DNA of 64,000 nt from Bifiguratus adelaidae. Taxonomy: Eukaryota > Mucoromycota > Endogonomycetes > Endogonales. The stretch covers positions 162,951-226,950 of the forward strand of contig MVBO01000013.1 of assembly GCA_002261195.1 (NCBI GenBank), in the 5' to 3' direction. Positions 45,775-57,766 of this stretch are shown piece after piece. The position numbers and the translations under genes were made by a program. Under the pieces are notes generated by a model. The model saw nothing but the letters and a program-made list of their open reading frames with translations. It was not told the origin of the DNA and made no database searches. How positions within the stretch are numbered: position 1 is the first letter of the stretch; each line of letters opens with the position of its first letter.

Positions 45775-47584
45775 ATGACGAGACATGCAGACATTGGAGC
45801 ATTGGCAGGGCGAAGCTTCACGGAGGAGGAGTATGAACGCATGCAGGCGATCCTCAGACGGCAGTTGGGTCCGGAGTTTCTGGCGCAGAGGGCAGGCCCT
45901 GGTGGTGGTAGGTGTTTGAGCGTCGCGTGCGAAGGTCAGGATTCTTATTACGTTCTTGCCTCCCTTACCTCCTAGGGTCAAAGCTGACTTACGTTGAGGG
46001 AAGGACAGCCATCAACCTTGCCAACGAAGTCTTTGGCTTTCATGGCTGGTCATCAAGTATTGTGGATGTTACGGTCGATTACGTGAGTTTTTTTCTGCGC
46101 ATCGGACGAATTGGGTGCTGACCCCATGTGCATGCAGGCCGATATCACTGACAATGGTCGCATTTCGTTGGGAATATCAGTAATTGTGCGTGTCACGCTC
46201 AAGGACGGCACCTTTCATGAGGTATGCTTTCATCTAGTGATTGTATGCATACAAAGACCGGACTGATCTCGCAATGCAGGATATTGGCTACGGATCCAGC
46301 GAAAACTCGAAAAGCAAATCACAAGCCTTTGAGAAGGTAAGGTGATTACGTCGGTCTACAATGACTCAGGTCATTCCATTTAGGCAAAGAAGGAGGCGAC
46401 GACAGATGCACTCAAACGCGCATTGCGCACATTTGGTAACGTACTTGGCAATTGTGTGTATGACAGGGGATATACACGGGAAATACAGCGAATGCCCAAT
46501 ACTCAGGTAATTGGACGGATTACAATCTTTGCGTAAGACTATCTTCATCTGTTAATGTGCCTGTAGATCAAATTCAATTCTGATGACCTGTATCGGCACC
46601 CTCAGTTCGCAACCTTGGATAAGGCTGGATCTAGCACTATGAGATTACCTCTAGCTCAAAAGAGTATGTCTGCTGTGGCGAATACATCGGCGCCTCCTCC
46701 GAAGACGCTCAATGCACCCAATGCCCCTGTCAAAGAGCTTACATCTAACCGTGTTTCCTTTTCATTTGACGGTAAGACAGGCATGCCCATGGGGTATCTT
46801 TGGAGTTACAAGGCTAACGAGTTACAGACAATGATGCCGCCATGTTCAATCAGCTCGCTGATTCCGTTGACTTTGATCGCGATATTTATGTTGAAAGTAA
46901 ATCAGAAATTGATTTTGACAGGTCAGATTGAGGACGGTGAGCTCCGTGATGGTGATGCTTATATTGCAATCACCTTTAGTCCCTCTCTATTTCAAGGCAA
47001 ACTTGATGACGAGGCGCGTAAGTAGTCGCAAATGCCAGTGACCGGCGCGCTTCGCTAATCTTGGTCTACCTTTCAGCTGGAGCACAAACACCGAACAGGA
47101 ATGCATCGATCAGTCGCCAACACAATTCTTCTCAGTCTGGCCAAATGCATGCCGCTAATGATCATAAACTCTACAACCCTCAGGATACTCAACATCAGCT
47201 GGCAAGACAGCCGGTTGAACCTCACGCTAATCCGTTTGCTCACCAATTGAAACCATCCTACCCTCGCAAACCTTCCGATAGTCAAATCAGTATTTCCAGT
47301 ACACCGTTTGGTGGATTGCCTGAGCAGCCGTCCCCGGTCAATGCACCTTATAACAAGGAACGAAAGGATCCGTCTCACATCAAGAGACCCGTGAATGAGC
47401 TCTATACCGCCAACAGGCATGTACGCTCGCGAGTAAGATATGTCTTTCTAAACCTTTCCATAGACCTCCTTTGCAAGCCAATACCCCGAATCATACGCAT
47501 CATCCATCCAATAGACTGTCAAATGAGGCCTATGGACCGGAGAGCAAACGGCAACGACCCGAAAGACAAATGCAGATGCAATGA
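45775..47584 (+). CDS. RAD52: Rad52 recombination mediator
   Basis: This protein loads Rad51 on RPA-coated ssDNA and anneals strands. Ten exons (45775-45907, 45976-46082, 46138-46221, 46280-46336, 46384-46506, 46567-46771, 46828-46921, 46980-47017, 47077-47416, 47464-47584) give 433 residues. The conserved annealing domain contains [72 protein letters not shown] and [14 protein letters not shown]. The C-terminal half is disordered, with the acidic [20 protein letters not shown] in the place of the Rad51-binding region. The last intron appears to be GC-AG (AG|GCATGT). If a GT donor 4 nt downstream were used instead, a shorter tail would result. Confidence 0.92.
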
Positions 47585-47652
47585 GTGATATTCGTCGATG
47601 CAAGGGTGTATATACACATGAAAAAGACAAAGATGATACGCGTTATTGTACA

Positions 47653-48119
47653 TTAGGATGCCGGCACACATTGATCGTCTGCAATGGTTTTGATGGCTGA
47701 GTTGAGTTGCTCCAACAAGGTGCGTGCCCGATCTGCGGCCGCCAGATAGGCTTCATTTGCGCGCGCATTCTCGCGCTCCAGCTCGCCGAGGATAGTAATC
47801 TAAGCGTCTCCGTTAGCCCACGGGGCACAAAATCACGCCACACCTCAACACCTGCCTGCTCCTGTTCACTATGCCGGATGCCAGGAAGCACATCAATCAA
47901 CGCGTCAACCTCCTTGGTCTTTCTCACAATATCAGACACGAGTTCTTGCAAGTTTTGACTAAACACCTCTGGTGGATCTGCTTGCATGTTAGGCGCCACC
48001 ACAGGCAATGAAGGTGACAGTTCCTTCATGTTTGCCTTGGAATGCACATAGTGAATGCTGTTGACAAAGATGCGCGATAGTTGATCGATGGCGTCCTGGA
48101 GCTGAGTCACTCGATCCAT
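47653..48119 (-). CDS. MED21: Mediator subunit 21 (Srb7)
   Basis: This is a small coiled-coil subunit at the middle/hinge of the Mediator transcription complex. It opens MDRVTQLQDAIDQLSRIFVN, as the family does. The first exon goes on SIHYVHSKANMKELSPSLPV and NLQELVSDIVRKTKEVDALI, then DVLPGIRHSEQEQ. After a 44-nt intron (branch GCTAAC) the C-terminal helix reads ITILGELERENARANEAYLA and RTLLEQLNSAIKTIADDQCV. It has about 140 residues, the normal size. In-frame sequence upstream of the ATG comes from a CT-repeat region and is not considered coding. Confidence 0.94.
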
Positions 48120-48200
48120 GTTGGTGATTGCGTCGGGTGGCGAGTCCAGGATGAAGTCGATGCGTTGGTCCGGAGCAACAGCTTGTCGCCGGACCGTCAA

Positions 48201-48222
48201 AGAGAGAGAGATAGAGAGAGAG
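48201..48222. repeat. GA/CT tract between MED21 and the RBM-like gene
   Basis: A run of GA dinucleotides with one TA lies in the 168-bp bidirectional promoter of MED21 (-) and the RBM-like gene (+). As read from MED21 it is a CT tract, like those at other gene starts here. Confidence 0.6.
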
Positions 48223-48287
48223 AACGTGGAGTGAAAAGAATGGAAGAAAGTAAAAACTACTCTTTTAATAGGACAAGCGTGCTTAAC

Positions 48288-49614
48288 ATGTCTCGTCGGC
48301 AAGACTATCCATCAGCACCTCGTTCTCACCCAGAACCCTATGGCACATCATCACATCGATCACACCTATCGCGTCCAAGAACGCGCTCTCGCAGTCCTGA
48401 TCGACATGGCAGCCGCTATGAGCGCGATCGAGATGGCGATCGGTATGGCGACCGGGATTATGGTCGTCGACAGGACTATCGTCGCGGTCGGTACGATCGC
48501 CCCGAGGTTAGCCTCTTGACCTGTGGCTTTATTGAGCAACGCGCTGTCTAGCTTGTGCTAACGCTGCTTATCCCTAACGATGATAGATGCGACGACCGCG
48601 CGGTCCGTCGTTACCCAACAACAATGTCGTATTGCAAGATATTCCCTACTCTTGGAATGAGGAGGTGGTAAGAATACCGCATTGGAACGTTCGGAATGCC
48701 TTTTGAACGTCAATAGATACAAGAGGCGCTGGAGGATCTTCATGCCAGTTTTGAGACAGTGCGTGTGGTCAAGGATAGATCGACAGGTCAGTAAGGTGAC
48801 ATGCTATGGACTAAGACATTAACCAGGGACATTGACTAGGCCAATCGCGAGGTTTCGCCTTTGTAAAGTTCACCTCCGTAGAACACGCGCGGCAGTTTAT
48901 CGAACCCAATTATCCCATCATCACCATGAAATCCCTCCGCATCAAAATCGATTACTCGCGCCATGAATACTACGATGACTCAGCGCGTCAAGCTGTCCTG
49001 CCGCCTATTCCATCGGATGTCAATGACGGTGCGCGTGACGTGGGCGAGCATCCCTCGTCGCTCCTGCTTGTTCGCGGATTGGATAATCTCGTCTCTGAAG
49101 AATCCCTCTATGAGGCAGTGACCACCTTGCTGGATGCCTCCACGGCTGCCCTCGTACTACGCACCATGGTGGTCAAGGATCGAGCGAGCAGCGTATCCTG
49201 TGGCTTTGGCTTTATTGAATGTGCTCAACCGACGGTAAGCTCTCAACATTAAGGCCAGAGGTGCCTGCTAAGCACGTCTTCCAGGACGCGACGCGCGTCT
49301 TGAGAGCGCTAGTCGGTGATAAATCTCCAGCCACCGTGACCATCGCATCTAAACCGGCCACCATCACCTATGCGCATCAAAACAGCCTATCACCCACTTA
49401 CGCTCCCTCATCCCACACCATCATGAGTCTGGATGGTCAAGTGGTCTTGGCCTACTGGGATCAAGCCACTTGGCCATCCGTCTATACCCCACCCAAAGAC
49501 CCAGACGAAAAGCCAGACAAGGATGCAATGGAAGATGCTCTATCTGCCTTTTACGCCGATGTACTCACCGACGACACCTCAACGAACACTGCCTTTTCGG
49601 TGGACAAGCCATGA
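48288..49614 (+). CDS. RBM5/RBM10-like RRM protein with Arg-rich N-terminus
   Basis: Five exons (48288-48506, 48587-48666, about 48716-48787, 48840-49234, 49285-49614). An Arg/Asp/Tyr-rich head (RSRSPDRHGSRYERDRDGDR) precedes RRM1 (VVLQDIPYSWNEEV, IQEALEDLHASFETVRVVKD, SRGFAFVKF) and RRM2 (SLLLVRGLDNLVSEESLYEA, CGFGFIECAQPT). The end contains VVLAYWDQATWPSVYTPP, an OCRE-like aromatic context, then an acidic tail. The order resembles the RBM5/RBM10 alternative-splicing factors of animals. However, no G-patch or zinc finger is found before the stop, so this is a shortened version. The link to U2-dependent splicing is inferred. Confidence 0.8.
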
Positions 49615-49753
49615 AACGCGCAACCTTGGTAATTTATTCCACGAGCGGATCGATACAATAGACTTGCTTGCACAACGGCAAGGATGCAAATGTAAAGGTA
49701 TCACCCTGATGCAGGGAGAATAGATGTGCAATGCAAACGTACACGAATATGAA

Positions 49754-49782
49754 TGTGTGTGTGTGTGAGAGAGAGAGAGAGA
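49754..49782. repeat. (GT)n-(GA)n microsatellite between convergent genes
   Basis: A GT repeat passing directly into a GA repeat lies in the roughly 325-bp gap (49615-49938) between the RBM-like gene and the glycine-rich protein gene. The rest of that gap is purine-rich and holds only low-complexity frames. No gene is supported in it. Confidence 0.7.
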
Positions 49783-49938
49783 TGGCAAAGAAGGGGTGGG
49801 GAAGGGGGTTGGGGAAGTCCAATGGAGCATGGAGGGAGCGAGAAAACGTAGAACCAAAAGAGAGAGAGAAAAAAAAAGAAAACGAGGGGCTTGGTGCGGA
49901 CGTCTTGCGCGAGACACCTTTTTGCCCGGTTTGGATGT

Positions 49939-50621
49939 TTACCAACGGTCACCGGAGCCGTAACTTTCGTCGTTGCGAGAGCCCCAGCCTAAGGAAAACA
50001 AGCCACCGACTCAATCCATACGGCCAGAAAGATTCAAGCATGCCACTTACTACCGCCGCCATAGCGACCACCACGACCGCGTCCATTGCGACCGAAGTCA
50101 CCACCACGAGAGCCGCCTAAATGCGCAAATATCACGGATCCATCAATCCATCCAATAAAAGGGGGGGAGGGGCCGGGAGGGGAAAGCGGCCCCCCCCACA
50201 AAAACGCAGCACAAAGCCGCTTGTCTGCACTTACCATTGGCACTAGCACGATCCACACGAATGTTTCTTCCGTCCAATTCCGCATCATTCATGGCCTGAA
50301 TGGCTTGCTCTGCCGAACCCTCAGAAGCAAAGGTGACGAAACCGAATCCTCGAGAGCGTCCTATAGAGGACAAAAAGTATCAAATCACGAGTACACGGCC
50401 GCGTCCAACCCGAGTGGGAAAAGCGTTGAGGTCACACAAGCAAAAGGACACGTCCGAGCAAGGTATATCTCCCTCCTCCCCAAGGGATGCGCTTACTCAC
50501 CAGTCTCCCTATCACGGATGACGACAGCATCCTCCACCTGACCGAACTCTTCAAACTTTTGACGAAGAGATTCGTCCGTAGTAGCCCAAGCGAGAGAGCC
50601 AATGAATAACTTGCTAGACAT
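49939..50621 (-). CDS. Glycine-rich RNA-binding protein (single RRM)
   Basis: Four exons on the minus strand. The RRM reads [60 protein letters not shown] and [21 protein letters not shown] short Arg/Gly tail follows ([20 protein letters not shown]), ending [13 protein letters not shown]. This is the GRP/CIRBP type, small RNA chaperones often induced by cold or stress. Intron positions within the RRM match those common in fungal members. The third intron begins inside the Gly codons; read through, the protein would end in KWHA. The second intron contains an extreme G/C run described separately. Confidence 0.9.
50160..50207. repeat. G-run/C-run block within an intron (possible G-quadruplex)
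   Basis: On the plus strand, runs of seven, four, three and four G's, separated by one to two bases, are followed by GCGG and eight C's. This fits the canonical four-tract quadruplex rule. The G- and C-runs can also pair as a hairpin. It lies in an intron of the glycine-rich RNA-binding protein gene, with the G-rich side on the template strand. Confidence 0.7.
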
Positions 50622-50628
50622 GGTGGTA

Positions 50629-50658
50629 GAGAGAGAGAGAGAGAGAGAGAAAGAGAGC
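50629..50658. repeat. GA tract at the 5' end of the glycine-rich protein gene
   Basis: Some 30 bp of nearly pure GA repeat begin 8 bp upstream of the glycine-rich protein start codon (as CT on its sense strand). It is likely 5'UTR. A CT/GC-rich counterpart (50797-50822) precedes the divergent Cys/His gene. Confidence 0.65.
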
Positions 50659-50831
50659 GACCAGCTGTTGACAGCTTAAGAGGAGAATTTTACCCAAAAA
50701 ATTTGCGTTAACTCGGGTTGGACGTGCGAGGCGTGACGTTGGCGTGGCGTGCGGTTGAGTGAGAGGAAGATATAGAAGAGCCTTGTCAGGGATTTGGTCT
50801 CTCTCGCTCTCTCGCGCGCAGTCTCACCTAT

Positions 50832-52423
50832 ATGGACACTGCGACATCACTATTAGCATTATTGGAAAAGAAACGAGAACAACGACGCAAGGAACAAGAT
50901 GCATTGCTGTTGGAGAAATTGGCCAAGGAGCGACAAGCGCTTGGGATGGATAAGAAGGGTTTGGAGGAAGGAGAAATGAAGCCTCTGGATCATGGACTGC
51001 CGATCGAGGATACTCTGCCTGCTGATGCTGCGATGTCGACGCAAGAGCAGCAAGATGTCCAAGGCGAAGCGGCGCCACTTCCTACGTCTTACCTGGAGCG
51101 ATTAGACGGTTTCATTATACCTCCCTTGCCTCGTATGGAGACTGTACCTAAAACGATGTCTGCATCGGCCGTCGACGATAGTTTCAATATTCTGCGCTTA
51201 CGGTACCTATTGAATCTCTTGCTCAAGCAAAATTGCTCGCACGGAGCGGATCAGATCGAGCGCGAGAATCGATCCTTGATTCAACGCATCAAGCAGTCGC
51301 AACAGGAGATCATGCGACTCTCACGCACCGTTGCGGTCGCACGGCGAGAGCTGGAACAGAACCTGGACGCGTTGGAGGCCAAACTCGATACCTCACTTGG
51401 GCCTGTCTATGCGAATCGGTGGCGCTTGCTCAAGGCACTCTATGTACGGAACGGTGGAGTGGATCCAGCTGCGGTCCGCGAGTTCAACAAGGTCATCCAA
51501 ACCGACGACAGAGTCTACTATCGCAACACCCTTTCCAAAAAGATGCCGTACCCGATTCCGTCAGGTGGAGAGCACTGTTTCCCCTATCAGTTTGGTGCTT
51601 GCCCTCTAAAGCCACCCAGCTGCCATGGCCTTCATCGGTGTATGCTCTGCGATGGTCACCATGCAGCTGACGAATGTGCAGCCACCCTGGACTCGGCATG
51701 TCCGCCAGAGGCGCTGATGGCCTTGCGGATTGACCATCATGGTCGCCACGACAAGGATAGTGAGACGCGCCAATACTCCAATACGCCTCCGAAACCTGCG
51801 AAACATGCTTCCCGAGCGCCAGTTGTTCCTGGGGTGTGTCGATCGTTCAATAACCATCGGCAATGCCCCGAGCCTTATTGTCCATTTCGCCATGAATGCT
51901 TTCGATGCGGCCGAGGACACCCACTCTCGGAGTGTAAAGATAACGGCCATCCTCGCACCTCAGCCAAGCATAGCTCACCATCACTCACCGAGAAACCCTG
52001 CGCCTCCTCGCGACCTCATGTTTCTTTACCATCCCAAGATACCCCTACAGCAACACCATACACAAAAGTAGATTTGCGGTTCGGTGTGGCCTGTGTCATC
52101 TCTTTGGACGTCTAAAATCATCTTCTTAGGATCCCGAGCAAGTTGCCCCACCACCGACGCAAGCGTGGCCAATGATGGGCGTGGACGATATCAGTAGGCT
52201 CGTATCCAGTGTTGTCGAATCGACGGTGACCGCTTTGATGAGAAGCGGATTCAGTCCCTCTACCGACAATGCCCAGGCGTCGCCTCAGGTGGCCGAGAGT
52301 CTGGTGGAGCCATTTCACACTCCATCGCCTTCTCGCGACCTGAGGTTTCGGCCGGCGGCAACAACCAGGGCCCAAAATCATCGATACGAACCCTACGCGC
52401 GACCCGCGCAGGGCACGTTATAG
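50832..52423 (+). CDS. Unknown Cys/His-rich zinc-finger protein
   Basis: Exons 50832-52067 and 52130-52423 give 509 residues. The N-terminal 130 residues are charged (EKKREQRRKEQDALLLEKLA) and look coiled coil. A second coiled region follows (SLIQRIKQSQQEIMRLSRTV). Two Cys/His clusters then resemble CCCH or zinc-knuckle fingers: HCFPYQFGACPLKPPSCHGL with HRCMLCDGHHAADEC, and GVCRSFNNHRQCPEPYCPFR with HECFRCGRGHPLSEC. The rest is Pro/Ser-rich. RNA binding is a fair inference from the clusters, but the family is not known to me. It shares a 210-bp divergent promoter with the glycine-rich RNA-binding protein. Confidence 0.8.
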
Positions 52424-52899
52424 TATTAGGGAATTGGACATAGATTTCTTTTTGGACGGCGCATATCGCATGATGCACATGGCAATACCGATCCATCGTG
52501 AGAGGCATTCACATTTATCATTTGCCCATGGGGCCAAAAGGAGGGTCGCATTTGTCATATAAACGTAGCATTTCAGACCATCCTGGGCATAGTATGCCCT
52601 TTCGTTTTATGTGCGCTCTTCTGATCTGACTTTCCACCCAAAAATGCGTTGCTTCCAAAAAAAGGAACCACGGTAAAAGCAAAGCCTCCTCTTCCCTCTT
52701 TGGCGGTCTAACCTTGCAACTTCTCGGTCATTGCTTGCTTTCGCTGCATCCTCTCTTTGACTAGTCTATATATATATATATACGTCTATTGGAGGGGTTG
52801 TTTATCACTGAAAAGAGCCATCAGGCAGGTGTTGTTTGGTTGGGCGTGCCAAGACGGCCATGTGGTGCTCATGCGTGTGTCCAGTGACGGGTCGATAGC
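52424..52899. other. Intergenic region with (TA)n tract
   Basis: About 475 bases. A TA repeat at about 52766-52782 lies some 120 bp upstream of the F-BAR gene start and could act as a TATA-type or nucleosome-excluding element. Nothing else is recognised. Confidence 0.5.
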
Positions 52900-55800
52900 A
52901 TGGGCCTTGAGACGACAAACCTCATATCTCCGGTCTCATTTGCCGAGCACTTTTGGGTAAGTGCGAATAAGATGGCTCAAGCTCTCTCGTACTGTTGCTT
53001 ATGGGGTAAACCCTATGCGACTAGGGCAAGAATGAGCGTGGTGCGGACATGTTGGCTGAACGTTTGCGACACTCGAAGCAAACTTGTGAAGAATTGCGAA
53101 AGATGCTCTTAACGAGGTAAGCAATAGACGATAAAGGTGTTCAGGCCCGGGAGGAGGACTGAGTATGGATGTGGATAGGGCGCAAATCGAGGAAGAGTAC
53201 GGCGAACGGTTGCTGAAGGTAAGTAGATGGACTGAATGCGCACCGGCATGCGTGTTGATTATGGCATAGCTTGCTTCCTATCCCTTGGGTACTAGAGAGA
53301 TTGGGACCTTCGGCGATGCCATCAACTCGGTCCAAGCCGCCATTGAAACGACGGCAAGGGCTCATTTAGAGTTGGTGCAAAACGTGCGATACAATATTGA
53401 GCAACCTCTGTCTCAGTTCATTCTCGATCAACGAGAAGTGCGCAAAGCGGTATGTTTAGAGTGGAATGAGCGCACATCATGTTGTGCTGATCTAAGCGGT
53501 CTTCTTAGCAACAATCGTTGGTCGATTCGTCCAAGGGATTAAAAGATTTACATACGGCGAACGTGTTGAGAGCACGCGAAATTTATGAAGCTGAATGCTC
53601 CAAGCTGTACGAACTGGAATCTAGTCTCGAAACGGTCGATGAGACGATGCGCGAGCAGCATCAGGACGAGATTGATTACCTGAAAAAGAAGATTGCAGGC
53701 GCTGGTAAGTTGGCGATTGACGACAGGATGGCATATGGTGCTTGATGATACTGATGATACTGATGCATGTGTGTACAGATGAGGAGTATCGACGAGCCGC
53801 TGAAGTTTTGGCACAAGTCACCGAAAAGTGGAACTCGGATTGGACCGATACCTGTGACGTGAGTATGGAGAGATCTCTACCCGGGGTGCCACTAGCGATA
53901 CTCATTGTGCAACGAATAGGTCTATCAAAAGTTGGAGGAGCAGCGTCTGGTATTTCTACGGAATCAACTCTGGACTCTATCCAACGTCTTGTCCTCCACT
54001 TATGTGTTGGATGATCAGTCGTGCGAGCGTGTCCGCATCTCATTGGAATCATGCGACGTGGGTGAGGATATGCAAATTTTCGTAGATATGTCCGGTACAG
54101 GTACCGACATTCCGGAGCCCATCAGCTATCAAAACTTTTACGCCTCACTCGATAGTCGTGGCCTTGACGAAGAGGAAGAGGACGATGACAGTCCAACGGC
54201 CCGCTTGCCTCATGTGTCACGCCACTTTGTCCAGGATGATGTCCCTCCTGTTCCTCCTCCCAAGGACACACCTTTCCATGGAAAGCGCGACCCTGGCACT
54301 GGCAGTCCCTCCGGTCTCGCCGTTGGTGAAGCTCGCCATGCTTCTCGAAGTACCGCGACCAACATTCAGGCGGCCACCGGCACCAGTGACCCGAACAGGA
54401 ATCGGACTTCGAGCATTGCTGATGATCTCATCATGTCCGTACAGAACGCTATTGAACAAGTCACTGGAGGAAGCAAAGGTGGGGAGGAAGCTCCCCAAAC
54501 AGAACATCCCACAACGTCAGTGCCTGAAGGAAATCAAGTGTCACCAAGCCTAAGTAAAGAAGGTGTGCCACCGTCGTCAGAACAACCCAGTCATGCAAAG
54601 GAAGCGGCGATGGCTAGTGTCGCCGCAGGCGCTCTTGCAGTGGCTGCCGAACACGCCATAAATCGTGACGAGAATACGGCTCACACGCGACCAGAAAACG
54701 TTGCTGCCGAGGAGCAGCCAATCAAGTCGTCAAACACTGAGCAAACGTTAGTAGCCGAACCATCACCATCTGAATCGGAGCAAAGGCCTTCTGGCGCGAC
54801 GGTCGCAAGACAACAGTCCATATCACCTGCCGCAGACGATCGGCAGGATCTGGCAGCGGTACGTTCAGACGACCAGACGCGAGACGGAGCAGCGGTAGAG
54901 GAAGCACCGACGACGTCGCCTAGGGATGATCGTTGGTTGCCTGCCCATGTTATCCTTGGTGCAGGTACCTCGCAGAGCATCTTGGCCAATCCTCCGTCGC
55001 ATGGATCGAGCGTGGGTGCGCTTAGTGGAGAGGGCAAACAAGATGGCACGCCGGGCATGATGAGTCCTACACCTGCAGTGTCGAACGGGAACAACAACCA
55101 GTCCGACAGTCGTAGCCAACAACCATTGCCAGTAGCACAAGACAGCACCACGGCTTTGCCAATTCCTGTGGAGAAGGACCCTTCCCAGCCATCTACCAAG
55201 CCACGTCAACCCACATTGAACAAGGTGCCTGAAGCATGGTATCAAGGCCGTCCCAAGATTCAATATCGTCACAGCCGCGCTAGACAATCATCGCTCAAGG
55301 ATGAATCATCTGCTACGGAAGCACAGCAATCATCGAGCATGTCTACTACCATTACTGGCCCTAAAGATGCGGCTACTTCGTTCTTGAATGCCAGCACGCC
55401 TACCTCTCCGCTGCAGAAAGCTGTTGAAACGCCTCAGCCGGTAGCCTTAACAGCGGCGTTTACCGAACCTGGCCAGCGCCAGCAGGAACCCACGGCTGCG
55501 GAAGCGGCACAAGCGGCACAAGCGGCACCAGTTGCAGCTGTTGCTCTTCCTGAAAGCATGCTGGTGGTACATCAGGAACCCATCAAGAAACCTCAGGCCC
55601 TTCCAGGGGTGCAAGCACCGGCCGCTGCATCTGGGTCATCAAACCCACCACAGGAAGACGATGATATTCCTCTGGCTGCTCTTGCTGCAAAGACACCACA
55701 GGAACAGGAAGGCGGGCAGCAAGACAAAGAGCCACATGATACCCAGCCTATGGATGAGGACGACTTTGGCCCTACAGCAACCTACTTTGATCCAACCGTA

Positions 55801-57417
55801 CCTCAAGCCGGAGAGGAATTAGGTCAAAATGTCATTACTTTCCCAGATGAAATACCCAACTTTACTTCTCCGGGGCTGGCTCCTTATCAGCAAAACATAT
55901 ACGCCGCTCCACCAGCTACCAGTGCCACGAACCCACTCATCGCAAGCGCGTTTGCGTCCGAACCCCAAGCGGAGCAACTAACGTCGCCTGCTGGTTATCA
56001 GAGTCTTGTGTTTCCAACCTCAATCGTTCAGTCTCGCCCAAAGGTTTCTCCGTTTTTGGCGCGTGCAGCTTCGCTGATTGAACAATCTGCTGGTTCTCCT
56101 ACACCCCAGGATCAAAGGGAGCCGCTCGCGCAGTCAGTCCCGAATAACGGACGACCCCAGCAACGCTATAGCACGATGCCGGTGACCTTCAACACACCCT
56201 ACGAGCAACGACAGGCCAATACTGCAGGTCTGACGCGCCAGGTCAGTGTCAACGGGCCCAGACCGCTCAAGTTGAATTCGGATGGACGCACAGCTATCAC
56301 GAAATCGCCCGACATCAGTGAGGAAGAGGGCAATTCTCAAACAGCAGGCGGTGATGCCAAGGAATGGACATCCTTTATTAACTTTGATAGTGTACAACCG
56401 CGAATCAGCCCTGACCCACGCTATGGACCAACAAGTTCCCAATCTCAACCCTTCGGGCAATCACAGCAAGCCCAAAGACCATTGAACGAACCTTCATACT
56501 TTTCGATGCAGGGTGCCAACCTCACTGCTCCTCAAGACGGCAATTTGGCTTCGGTAACCCCGCAGAGTCACGATAGCAAGGACAATGCTGGATTAGCAGC
56601 CAAAATGTCGTCGACAGTGAAATCACTCATTCAGAAAACTAGCGAGGAAACGCCAAAGAAGGAAAAGAAGGCTCCTCTCTTTTCGCCAAAGGAAAAGAAA
56701 GAGGACAAGGAAGGCAAGAATGCAAGGTTCTCTCTCAACGTCTTCAAAAAGGACAAGGAAAAAGGCGGCAAATCTCCTAATGTTAATAATCGAACAGACG
56801 CGTCCAGCCTCAACGGACAGGCGCAATCGTTCGCCGAGAAGTTTGGCCCAACCCAACAAATGCAAACTTACTCATCACCCACACCGCAAGGATATCAGTA
56901 TCCGACATTCAATGGGCCTATTCGCTCGTCTGCTGACTTCCAGCAAGGTCAATATAACCAGTTCTCCCCTGCTTCAGTTCCAAGGCCCGGATCTGGCTCT
57001 TTATCCCACAATCAATTCTCTCCCGTCTCATTGCCTGTTCAAGCTACTGCTAACTTATACCCTGAAATCTACCCTGAAAACAATGGCCAACAGCATGTTA
57101 TGTCGCAGAACGGTCGTCTGGACTCCGTTCGACCGTCTTTACCCACGCAATTGAAGGACGGTACACCGATCATTGACTATGTCGTGGCTGGATGGGATTA
57201 TGAAGCCAAGGTGAGTTTTCAGATATCTCCAGGTCGCTTGGCATAAGTATCATTGACATGGTCTTTCCAGATACCACAGGAATTATCATTCCGGACGAAT
57301 GACATCATGGCTGTCGTCTTCAAGCAGACTGATGGCTGGTGGGAAGGTGAAGTTTTGACCAACCCTGGCGTTCGCGGACTCTTCCCTGAAAACCACACCC
57401 GGCCATACAGAGAATAA
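52900..57417 (+). CDS. F-BAR and SH3 domain protein (PCH family, Cdc15/Hof1/Imp2-like)
   Basis: Eight exons (52900-52956, 53025-53116, 53164-53218, 53270-53449, 53509-53704, 53779-53858, 53920-57210, 57271-57417) give 1365 residues. The F-BAR domain runs from SPVSFAEHFWGKNERGADML through VDRAQIEEEYGERLLKLASY and EQPLSQFILDQREVRKA to KLEEQRLVFLRNQLWTLSNV. A very long Ser/Pro/Gln-rich disordered linker with PVPPPKD-type SH3 ligands and a Lys-rich patch follows. It ends in an SH3 domain (ELSFRTNDIMAVVFKQTDGW, WEGEVLTNPGVRGLFPENHT). This architecture fits membrane-bending scaffolds of the cytokinetic ring and septin collar. The small third exon uses a weak acceptor. Confidence 0.93.
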
Positions 57418-57766
57418 GACTCGATATATCATCACATTTTTATTTAGTGTAATTTACTGCTTATACTTTAACAAAGCTCTTTTGACTGCACTTACCTATC
57501 GGAACAAGGATGAATCAAGTCAAGGAAATGACATGGAATGACAAGCAACTCCTAGACATGCGTGTGAGTAAAAGTGAAAGAGAGAGCCACATCCAAAGCA
57601 TAGGGCCGTAGAATCAGAGGTAACAACTAAATCCTGGGGACTGAGTAAAGCCCAGGAACCTCAGAGCACAATGGCTTTGAGATTCCTGAACCCCATTTGA
57701 AGTTGCATAAAACGCGCGAGTCAAGGATGAGAAAACCTCACCCCATCATCTGCATCGTATGCGCAT

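Noticed and set aside
46897-46921. A 25-nt intron in RAD52
   Set aside because: A normal 58-nt intron starting at 46922 also keeps the frame and retains acidic sequence.
48120-48302. N-terminal extension of Mediator 21
   Set aside because: The upstream in-frame part encodes repeated Ser/Leu from a CT tract, and the family start MDRVTQLQDAI is internal.
49579-49952. Overlapping minus-strand frames of 83-112 codons
   Set aside because: They are translations of GT/GA repeats (Ser/Leu/His runs), frame-independent and without domain content.
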